From: Costus lasius
Lineage: Eukaryota > Streptophyta > Magnoliopsida > Zingiberales > Costaceae
Assembly: GCA_027563935.2 (NCBI GenBank)
Contig: CM050453.2
Span: forward strand, 67,626,018 to 67,690,017
Reading direction: 5' to 3'
DNA length: 64,000 bases
The notes beneath the pieces were generated by a model that saw only the letters and a list, made by a program, of their open reading frames with translations, was not told where the DNA came from and made no database searches. Of this stretch, positions 54,438-64,000 are shown piece after piece. Each line of letters begins with the position of its first letter. The first letter of the stretch is position 1. A program made the translations under genes and the position numbers.

Positions 54438-57400
54438 CTAATGGTTGAGAAATCTCAAACCCATGTTATTACAGTGCTTCTCATGCTTCTGCTGCGCCAG
54501 AGGCTTGGTAAGCGGGTCAGCCAGATTGTCATCTGTATGAACCTTGCAAATTTTGATCTCACCACGATCAATGATCTCCCGGATCAAGTGAAACCGTCTC
54601 TATATGTGCTTGGACTTCTGGTGCGACCGTGGTTCCTTTGCTTGTGCGATGGCTCCAGTGTTATCACAGAAGATAACCAAAGGATCGACACTCGAAGGAA
54701 CAACACCAAGTTCTCTCACGAACTTACGAATCCACACTGCCTCCTTGGATGCTTCCGAGGCTGCAACATACTCGGCTTCTGTTGTGGAATCAGCAACAGT
54801 TGACTGTTTGAAACTCTTCCATACCACTGCTCCACCATTCAAGCTAAAAACATAGCCTGATTGCGATCGGAAATCATCCTGGTCCGACTGGAACGAAGCG
54901 TCAGTATATCCTTCTATACTGAGTTCTTCCTGACCACCATATATCAAGAACATATCTTTGGTCCTCCGCAGATATTTTAAGATGTTCTTGACTGCAATCC
55001 AGTGTGCCTATCCTGGATTACTTTGGAAACGACTGGTCACGCTTAACCCGTAAGCGACGTCTGGGCGAGTACACAACATCGCATACATAATGGACCCAAT
55101 AGCCGAAGCATAAGGCGTATTGTCCATTTCCTCTTTCTCAGTCTGTGTTTGTGGACACTGACTCTTCGAAAGATTCAGACCATGTCTGACTGGAAGATAT
55201 CCCCTTTTAGATTTCTCTAAATGGAATCTTTCTAGGACCTTATCGATGTAAGTACTCTGGCACAGCCCGAGAAGCCTCTTAGATCTATCCCTGTAGATCT
55301 TCACACCTAACACATAGGCTGCTTCTCCTAAATCTTTCATCTGGAAACATTTTCCTAACCATGCTTTAACAGCATGCAGTTCAGGAATATCGTTTCCAAT
55401 GATTAAGATGTCATCGACGTAGAGGACTAGGAATATAATCACGCTCCCACTAAACCTCTTATATACACACGGGTCATCTTCGTTCTTGATGAAACCAAAC
55501 TCAGAGATTGATTCATCAAAACGAATATTCCAGCTTCTAGATGCTTGTTTCAGTCCATAAATGGACCTCTTTAACTTGCATATTTTATGACGATCTGATG
55601 GATTAGTGAAACCTTCAGGTTGTGTCATATACACATCCTCATTCAGATTTCCATTCAGGAAAGCTGTTTTCACATCCATTTGCCAGATCTCATAATCATA
55701 ATATGCAGCTATCGCGAAAAGAATCCGAATAGACTTAAACATGGCTACATGTGAAAAAGTTTCATCATAATCTATCCCGTAGATTTGTTTGAAACCTTTC
55801 GCAACTAGCCTGCCTTTATAGGTAACCACGTTACCATCCATGTCAATCTTCTTCTTGAAGATCCATTTACAGCCTATAGGGATTACTCCCGGAGGCGGAT
55901 CAACCAAATCCCAGACTTGGTTATCTGACATGGAGTCCATCTCGGCTCGCATAGCTTCAAGCCATCTAGCTGACTCCGGTCCACTGACCGCATCCGCATA
56001 AGTGAGGGGTTCATCATTTTCAATGATGTAGACTCCGTCATAGCGCTCAGGCTGTCGACGGATCCTTCCCGATCTTCGCGGTTCCCGTGATATCTGAGCC
56101 TCAGGTTGTTTAGTAACCTGATCTACCGGCTCAGGCTCATCCAACTGTGCTTGACTCCTCTGGATTCTCATCCAGCTTTATTTCTCTCCCACTGGCTTCT
56201 TGTAGAAGAAACTCCTTCTCAAGAAATATGGCCGTCCGAGCAACAAATACTTTGTTCTCTTTGGGATCGTAGAAATAATAACCCTTAGTTTCCTTAGGGT
56301 AACCGACAAAGATACATTTCTCAGATCTGCTCTCCAGTTTCCCAGAGGCGAGCTTTTTGACATAAGCCTCGCAACCCCAGATCCTGATAAATGTCAAGCT
56401 CGGCTGTTTCCCATACCATAACTCATATGGCGTCTTTGAAACTGCCTTGGATGGCACTCGGTTTAGTACCTTTGCAGCTGTTTCCAGTGCAAAACCCCAA
56501 AAGGAATATGGAAGAGTAGCCTGACTCATCATAGAACGAACCATATCAAGTAACGTTCTATTTCTCCTCTCGGACACACCATTCCATTGCGGTGTTCCTG
56601 GTGGAGTGAGCTGTGAGATAATCCCACACTCTTTTAGATAGTCAGTAAACGCATGACTCAAGTATTCTCCACCTCGATCAGAACGAAGTGTCTTGATATT
56701 TCGGCCTAGCTGATTCTGTACTTCATTTTTGAACTCTTTGAACTTGTCAAAAGATTCACTCTTATGTCTCATAAGATAGACATAACCATACCTACTGAAA
56801 TCATCAGTAAAGGTAATGAAGTACTGATAGCCACCTCTGGCATGTTTACTAAACGGCCCACACACATCACTGTGTATAAGGTCAAGTAAACTTGAAGCCC
56901 TTTGACCTTTGTTAGGAAAAGGTGACTTCGTCATTTTACCCATTAAACAAGCTTTGCATGTATCAATCTCCTCATAGGAGAATGATCCCAGCAGTCCATG
57001 ATCATGCAACCGCTTAATGCGCTTCTTGTTAATATGGCCTAAACGACTATGCCATAACAAGGTGCTGTCATCAGCATACTTGGCTTTCTTATTATCAATG
57101 TTTTATACAGAATATTCCATGTCCAACATGAATAACCCATTGTTAATTGAACCAGTTCCATAAACAATATTATCATAAGATAAAACACACTTTGAAATGT
57201 TGCATTCAAAGGCAAATCCTTTCTTGACAAGAGCAGGAATAGAGATAATATTTTTGGTGATACTCGGTACAAAATAACAATTGTTTAATTCCAATACAAT
57301 GCCAGATGGTAAAGAAATGAAATAGTCTCCTACAGTAACAGCAGCAACCCGTGCCCCGTTTCCAACGCGTAGGTCTACCTCATGCTGTCCCACCTGCCTT

Positions 57401-58311
57401 CTTCTCTTGAGTTCCTGTACATTTGAACAAATGTGAACTCCACATGCAGTGTCCAACACCCATGAAATAGAAGAAGAAGATAACATGACCTCAGTCACAA
57501 ATATACCTGAGCCAGAAGCGATGCTTCCCCTCTTATCTCCTTGGAGCGCTTTACAGTCCTTTTTCCAGTGACCCAGCTGGCCACAGTGGAAACACCTGTT
57601 GTCCTTCGCCCGCTTCACCTTTTGTTTTAGAGCCTTACTGTAGTTCTTGACAGGGGCCTTGCCCTTCTTCCCCTTCTTCTTGTTCCTTGAAGGAACCATC
57701 AAGACAGAGGTTGAAGGCTTTCCCTTCAGAGTTTCCTCAGTAGTCAAGAGCATATTCAGCAGCTCTGCCGGAGTACAATCGATTTTGTTCATATTAAAGT
57801 TAATAATGAACGCATCGAAAGAAGGCGGGAGAGACTGCAGAATAATATCTACAGCAAGCTCCTGGTTGATGGTATGCCCCAGTTTCTCCAGAGCCTCCTT
57901 GTGCCCAATCATTTTGAGCACGTGGGCTCCCACTGGGCTCCCTTCAGCCAGTTTGCTCTGAAAGAAGAGCTTCGTCAGATTATAGCGTTCTGTCCTCGCC
58001 TGTGCAGCATACAGCATCTTGAGGTTCGCTATAATCTCTATAGCCGACATATCCTCATGCTGACGCTGCAGCGGTGGCGTCATAGACGCTAGCATCAGGC
58101 AAGCGACATCAATGCTATCATTGACGTGCTTTTCATAGGCATCACGAACCGCCCTTGCAGCGTTCGGAGCGGGTTGAGGCGGCACAGCCGTCTCGAGGAC
58201 ATACAGTTTCCTCTCAGCCTTAAGAACAATCTTAAGGTGTCCGAACCAGTCCGAGAAGTTTGGCCCAGGAAACTTCTCCCTTTCCAGTAGGGATCGCACA
58301 TTGAAGCTCAT
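54438..58311 (-). pseudogene. gag-pol: Copia-D gag-pol, three C-to-T stops and an 11 bp deletion
   Basis: Gag from Met 58,311 (SFNVRSLLEREKF), CCHC knuckle near 57,590, protease WVLDTACGVHIC, integrase, RT with YVDD near 55,420 and RNase H to TAG at 54,438-54,440. Gag to protease is one clean frame of 402 codons. Lesions: TAA at about 57,103 (Gln in relatives), an 11 bp loss in the linker at about 56,155 that shifts the frame, TAG at about 55,008 and TAG at about 54,600 (both Gln CAG in relatives). The LTR pair is young, so these changes are recent. All three stops are C-to-T changes on the coding strand. Confidence 0.93.
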
Positions 58312-60153
58312 GGTGTTCGTTGCTGCAGGAATCTACAACAATGCAAGAACAGCAAGGTCAGTATCAATGTCTAGAATCAATCCAGGACTTAAGAAAGATT
58401 CTTTTCTCACTATTTTGTCTGACTGAAAAATCCAGTAAACAGTCCGAAAGAGTAACACTCTTTTAGTGAGATGGGATCCAGATTTCATACTTGGTCTCCG
58501 CGTCCCGCTCAGGCGAGATAAGATGCACAGAGATGACAAGCACTAATTTCTGGTAGGCTGTACCAGCCAATCGCCAACCCGTGCGATTCCCCTTCATCTG
58601 GGCAATCCAGCAGACTGCGCCAACTGAGTTGGTCCAACACAGTCTCTGATCCCACAGATGGCTGCCTCCATGTGCTACCATATGCGCCACATATGTAGCC
58701 TACATGGTCAAGCTGACCCGACCTACTCCCTGGACCACCACGTGCTATGCTGAGCAACGAGAAGGGATAAATCCCTACTCTGTAACACGCAGGTGAAATC
58801 CCGCACTGTCTGAAGATAGATGGATGTGCCCATTGAGTGGGTACAACACGGCTCCAACGATAGTCAGAACAGTGAGGTTTCGCGTCAGAAGGCATTACGC
58901 GCTTGATATTTTTAGCGTTGGATTTTAACGGTCTTTTATCTTCTTACTATCAGGCAAATCCTATGGCTATAGCAGAAGATAAATAACTCATGCAATTCTA
59001 TTTATTTAAACAATAACAGAAAGCATGGATCTTATGTGGTAAAAGCCCATAGCCTAAGTAAGACCTTAGCCTAGCTTAAGTCTTCACTTGCTCTTCATGG
59101 GTCTTTTAGCATCTGATCTGGTCCAACCCAGCGCCCTTAGCGCTCCATGCAGCTCAGGTGCGCCCACCAGCTGAATGCGCCTTTGCAATTGTGCTCTGTG
59201 CTTTTGTCTAATCAAAATACATTTTGATCTATCTAGACAAGCTTGACTCGCAGGTCAATTATACAATAAATTCATTAAAAATGTGATTCGCAGATCACAA
59301 AAATAATAATTTACCAGGCTCGCAGGCCCCAGCACAGCACACGTTAAAAGGGCAACCCACATAAGATGAAATAGACAAACATCATGGCATCATTCAATCA
59401 ACATGTGATCCATTACAAAGAAAATACATTTTGAAAACCCATTGGCATCAATTTTAATTTTCTTATGTGCCCTACAACCTTACAATGGTCCATTGATAGG
59501 GATCCACTCATCCATCTAGTCAAATCCTCTGCCCTTGCATGCACCAAGTCCTAACTGACTTGAGTTGACCCAATGGTCAACCATGCATGCACAAAGGGCT
59601 GAACCACCCTCATGAGTTTCGGCAAGCGGGTGTGACCCCGGGCCTAACTCATGTGTGTTCAGTAGTTGTCTCAACCAGACCTCGCTACACGCCCTGGATG
59701 CAGTCGACCTATAGCCACCTCGTGCTTGCGCACAGGTGCTATCTGGTCAACCCATCTAGGCTGTCAGATGGTCTGATCAGACTAGTTGGATCTAACCTAG
59801 AAGATGCTTTCAACCCCATCAACCCATCTAAGGATTTAAAGTAGGGGCACCTTAGATCTAATGAGGCGCGCAAGATGTAAGTTTTATAAAACATCTAGAA
59901 CAATGCGCAAACAAACAACATGCGGCACTTGAGAAAACAAGATATATCTCATATCTAGCATGTTGATAACCCTTAGATCTAGGGGGTCCCCTTCAAGGGG
60001 GAGCGCAAACTTCTTGTAACAATGATACAAGCGCAAACTAAACAATGTAAACCTTGCATCATGTAAACAAAGCATCAAGTAAGCGCAACATAGCATCATG
60101 TATGGATCACAAACACTTCAAAGCAATCATATAGATCATACCGAAAGCCTAAA
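58312..60153 (-). other. Copia-D leader
   Basis: No supported gene. On the minus strand it has the family 1 hairpins: hairpin 2 near 58,612-58,643 reads GACTGTG..CCAACT/AGTTGG..CGCAGTC; hairpin 1 is near 58,830-58,850 and hairpin 3 near 58,500-58,520 (TCTCGC/GCGGGA). A CCCCTTCAAGGGGGAGCGC block lies near 59,988. Confidence 0.65.
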
Positions 60154-60316
60154 CCTCTGATACCAATTGAAAGGTCCCTAGAGTAAGGGGGTGAAACCCT
60201 AAACATGCGCAACATAAGATTTTGCATGGGCGGAAATAGGGTTTGCATAGGATCGCATGTAGTATGTCTATATAATCAACTTCTTTCAGTTCAAAGATCA
60301 AGTTAAGATCTTTTAC
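58333..60316 (-). other. Predicted leader intron of Copia-D
   Basis: Donor after LTR codons ATGGCTATG (60,325-60,317), GTAAAAG from 60,316. Acceptor TTGTTGTAG ends at 58,333. Exon 2 gives seven codons before Met 58,311, in phase. In this LTR the exon 1 frame is open upstream to an ATG at 60,478, so a longer N-terminus is possible. Confidence 0.58.
60154..60165 (-). other. Primer-binding site of Copia-D
   Basis: Minus strand TGGTATCAGAGG, two bases from the 5' LTR; same final G as in Copia-C. Confidence 0.88.
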
Positions 60317-61871
60317 CATAGCCATGAAGAAGGAGTCGGCTTGGAAGCTAGAGAACGATAGGGTTCTCCTCCAAAGTGTGCCACACACAAGATGAAGTTG
60401 GCTCACTCCTTGTCGTCCTTGTGCTAGCAAGGCTTCAAGGTTCTTGTCCTCTTGTCGTATGAAGGAGATGAAGAACACTTTCGGCTAGGGCGATGAAGCT
60501 CTTCTTCTTTTCGTCAAAACCAACCTCTTCACGAATGGATAGACGACCAAGCAAGAAGACAACATGCGTTGAGGCGTTTATTTTAGATGAGGCGTTACAT
60601 GATTTCCCAATATGGAAAGTCATGAAGCTTTCGCCCACTCAAAGCAAACCGCCCTAAAACGCTTCCACCTTGAACCAACCGTTCACACATGTGTGAACCG
60701 GTTCAATGGAATTCGGTCCAACGCTTTTGGTTCAATGACAAAACCAAAACAACCCAAGCCATGGTCTAGATCTCTCTCTGAACCAAATGGTTCAAGATCT
60801 AACCGTTGATCTTTTGATGCATCTGATCTCACTAATCTAGCATCACTTCTCTCGATCGAAGCTTACCGATCTCATGCCCTAATCAATCAAACATGATCAG
60901 ACCAGATCTCACTTACAATCAGAGTTTAAACTCCTTTAAACTGAATCCAAACAATTCAGTCCACACGATCTGACTTAAGCAAGCCATATCATCAAATTGT
61001 GCGACCCTAAGGGTTTCCTTTAAATGTCGGTAATGATAACTTTCGTTATCACGATCAGTGAGGGGTATCTAGCAACACATCACTGTCTCCCGATATAAAG
61101 GAAAGAGTCTTCCAAGACTACACCCAAAACACAGCACAAGTGTGAATCTTCTTCACAAGGCATACATGTTTCCTTTGCCACTGGATGTTCTTATTGGACA
61201 AGCGTGTTAAGCCTGTGACTCCAATATGATGAGCATGATTAGATCAGATGAACATAGTCACCTGGGTATGGCCATACACTATTCTCAATCATCTCATTCA
61301 GGGGGCCCCTTTAGAACATCACACTCCTCAAACAAGGAGACGGCAATCCTATGTCTATCACTAGTGTCCTAACCTGACTCATGATCATTATCCAAGATAG
61401 TTTATAATCATTATGTTTCAAATGATATTGAACTACCTCAAAACAATGACAATCATCATTTAGAAACACAAGTGATCTCAAGTCAAAGGACATGTGCCAC
61501 TTGTAGCATACAAGGATTATTCACATTGTGACAAGCAATTGAATATCCTAGTAGGGTCTGTCCAGTACATCCAATGTACCTATGAGTCTACATCTTATTC
61601 CATGCTCGAAGCATCCTATAAGATTAGAACACATATTAGTCTTAACCATATCAAGGCTGTCTCATGTTCACCAAGATATATCGACTAAGGACATCAGTGC
61701 ATGTCAGCCTAGCTGAACAGCTTTGAGACATTATTCAGTAGTACACTTATTACAGCAGACAAGGTAACAACCTGAATAACAACCATTGCCTTTATAAACT
61801 TAAGAGTTTATACAATGATACTATTACAATCCCAAGGCCTCAAACATTCGCCTTAAGGGCATACCCCAACA
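60168..61871 (-). repeat. 5' LTR of Copia-D (1,704 bp)
   Basis: Minus strand TGTTGGGG to GGACCTTTCA, 28 bp core at 61,057-61,084. Same length as the 3' LTR, followed on the plus side by the CAAGC duplication. Confidence 0.93.
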
Positions 61872-63621
61872 CAAGCCATCTAGCTGAGTCCGGTCCACTG
61901 ACCGCATCCGCATAAGTGAGGGGTTCATCATGATCAATGATGTAGACTCCGTCATAGCGCTCAGGCTGTCGACGAATCCTTCCCGATCTTCGCGGTTCCC
62001 GTGATATCTGAGCCTCAGGTTGTTCAATAACCTGTTCTACCGGCTCAGGCTCATCCAACTGTGCTTGACTACTTTGTCCTTCCTCTGGATTCTCATCCAG
62101 CTTTATTTCTCTCCCACTGGCTTCTTGCAGAAGAAACTCCTTCTCAAGAAAAATGCCCGTCCGAGCAACAAATACCTTGTTCTCTTTGGGATCATAGAAA
62201 TAATAACCCTTAGTTTCCTTAGGGTAACCGACAAAGATGCATTTCTCAGATCTGCTCTCTAGTTTCCCAGAGGCGAGCTTTTTGACATAAGCCTCGCAAC
62301 CCCAGATCTTGATAAATGTCAAGCTAGGCTGTTTCCCATACCATAATTCATATGGGGTCTTTGAAACTGCCTTGGATGGCACTCGGTTTAGAATCTTTGC
62401 AGCTGTCTCCAGTGCAAATCCCCAAAAGGAGTAAGGTAGAGTAGCCTGACTCATCATCGAACGAACCATATCAAGTAACGTTCTATTTCTCCTCTCGGAC
62501 ACACCATTCCATTGCGGTGTTCCTGGCGGAGTGAGCTGTGAGATAATCCCACACTCCTTCAGATAGTCAGTAAACGCATGACTTAGGTATTCTCCACCTC
62601 GATCAGAATGAAGTGTCTTGATATTTCGGCCTAGCTGATTTTGTACTTCATTCTTGAACTCTTTGAACTTGTCAAAAGATTCACTTTTATGTCTCATTAA
62701 ATAGACATACCCATACCTACTGAAATCATCAGTAAAGGTAATGAAGTACTGATAGCCATCTCTGGCATGTTTACTAAATGGCCCACACACATCACTGTGT
62801 ATAAGGTCAAGAAAACCTGAAGCCCTTTGACCTTTATTAGGAAAAGGTGACTTCGTCATTTTGCCCATTAAACAAGCTTTACATGTATCAATCTCCTCAT
62901 AGGAGAATGATCCCAGCAGTCCATGATCATGCAACCGCTTAATGCGTTTCTTGTTAATATGGCCTAAACGACTATGCCATAGCAAGGTGCTGTCATCAGC
63001 ATACTTGGCTTTCTTAATATCAATCTGCTGTATAGAACATTCCATGTCCAACATGAATAACCCATTGCTAATTGATCCAGTGGCACAAACAATATTATCA
63101 AAAGATAAAACACACTTTGAAATATTGCATTCAAAGGAAAACCCTTTCCTGACAAGAGCAGGAATAGAGATAATATTTTTAGTAATGCTAGGAACAAAGT
63201 AACAATTGTCTAGTTCCAATGCAAGCCCAGATGGTAGAGAAATGAAATAAGTGCCTACAGCAACAGCAGCAACCCGTGCCCCGTTTCCAACTCGTAGGTC
63301 CACCTCATGCTGTCCCACCTGTCTTCTTCTCTTGAGTTCCTGTACATTTGAACAAATGTGAACTCCACATGCAGTGTCCAACACCCATGATATAGAAGAA
63401 GAGAACATGACCTCAGTCACATAAATACCTGAGCCAGAAGCGATGCTTCCCTTCTTGTCTCCTTGGAGCGCTTTACAGTCCTTTTTCCAGTGACCCAGCT
63501 GGCCACAGTGGAAACATCTGTATTCCTTCGACCGCTTAACCTTTTGTTTCAGCGCCTTGTTGTAGTTCTTGACTGGGGTTTTTCCCTTCTTCCCCTTCTT
63601 CTTGTTCCTAGAAGGAACCAT
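61872..63621 (-). CDS. gag-pol: Copia-F gag C-terminus, protease and integrase (5' part of pol)
   Basis: Open throughout: basic gag tail (MVPSRNKKKGKKG), CCHC knuckle CFHCGQLGHWKKDC, protease SWVLDTACGVHIC, HHCC site, DDE integrase (DLIHSDVCGPF, FTDDFSRYG, WNGVSERRNRT) and the basic linker, ending at the CAAGC of Copia-D. With 51,189-52,713 it forms an undamaged pol. The gag N-terminus is missing because another element begins at 63,622. The Met at 63,621 is an internal residue of gag, not a natural start. Confidence 0.9.
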
Positions 63622-64000
63622 TGATGGGGGCAGAGATCACAGGCCAAGAAGGTACAAATGGAGTTTACGATTGCCATAGACGAAGGCTTAAAGTCTTGCG
63701 AATAAGCTAGCAAACTCACTTATAAAGCTAGCTCAATAATTAGTAGATGACTACGTCAACCCCTCAATAAACTCAAGACATTCAAGCTCATAAGTTGCGG
63801 GAATCAATTCCAAAACGTGACCTGCATCAACAGCAAACCAAACAAATCATGCGTCAGCTAGCTAAAGCTCTTGTGACACGCCAGCCAGTGTCAACTTCAG
63901 TCAACACTCAACGCTGCAAATATGGAAGCTGCAGCGAAGGAAATCTTCAACGTTTTCCCCCCTTGCTGCTCAAGATGGAAGCTGCAACGTTCACATCTGC
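63622..64000. repeat. LTR-like sequence of another element, cut by window end
   Basis: Begins TGATGGGGGCAGAGATCA exactly where homology to Copia-F gag stops; F bases ACCAT (63,617-63,621) would be the target duplication. GGAAGCTGCA occurs twice near 63,924 and 63,978. No ORF. Looks like the start of an unrelated LTR, but the other end is not visible. Confidence 0.45.

Larger units (their letters stand above)
52714..61871 (-). mobile_element. Copia-D: complete family 1 element, 9,158 bp, broken coding
   Basis: Two 1,704 bp LTRs with about seven differences by eye, PBS, leader, gag-pol, polypurine tract and CAAGC duplication at 52,709-52,713 and 61,872-61,876. Inserted in the same orientation in Copia-F pol, between integrase and RT. 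Confidence 0.95.

Overview
This is repeat DNA from a flowering plant. I see no host gene, rRNA, intact tRNA or CRISPR in the 64 kb. Nearly every base belongs to LTR retrotransposons nested in one another. The plant origin follows from Ty1/copia elements primed by initiator tRNA-Met (PBS TGGTATCAGAGC), Ty3/gypsy remnants with a tRNA-Asp type PBS (TGGCGCCGTTG), and plant-type splice signals. I cannot name the species. Letters used here: copia family 1 = A, B, C, D, F and solo LTR S; copia family 2 = K and E; gypsy-type pieces = G, H and LTR fragments Y, Z1, Z2.

Left third (1-22,707): A (+, entered in pol) ends in an LTR at 4,453. It appears to have inserted into the 5' LTR of B (+, to 12,370). 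B in turn abuts, and probably interrupts, the 3' LTR of G (-). G carries one 459-codon gag-like ORF and no pol, so it looks non-autonomous. To its right lie a head-to-head gypsy LTR junction (19,068), a gypsy gag fragment H (-) and gypsy LTR fragment Z1.

Middle (22,708-49,046): E (-), an old family 2 element truncated in RT, has been split by C (+, 23,065-32,198, TSD CTTCT, very young) and by K (+, 32,516-43,549, TSD GGAGG). K holds solo LTR S (37,773-39,492, TSD ATATG). E's 5' LTR ends at 49,046 next to gypsy fragment Z2.

Right (49,497-64,000): F (-) has one of the cleanest pol genes but is split by D (-, 52,714-61,871, TSD CAAGC). F is cut at its gag end by another LTR-like sequence starting at 63,622.

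The most interesting signals concern gene expression. In both copia families the LTR carries a tiny exon with an ATG followed by a GT donor. A branch-point/AG acceptor sits just before gag, and splicing would remove the PBS and the whole ~1.8 kb leader while joining the LTR ATG in frame to gag. In K there is no other usable gag start. The leader also holds three hairpins whose stems co-vary between families, a candidate packaging or dimerisation structure. This is an inference from sequence and needs RNA data.
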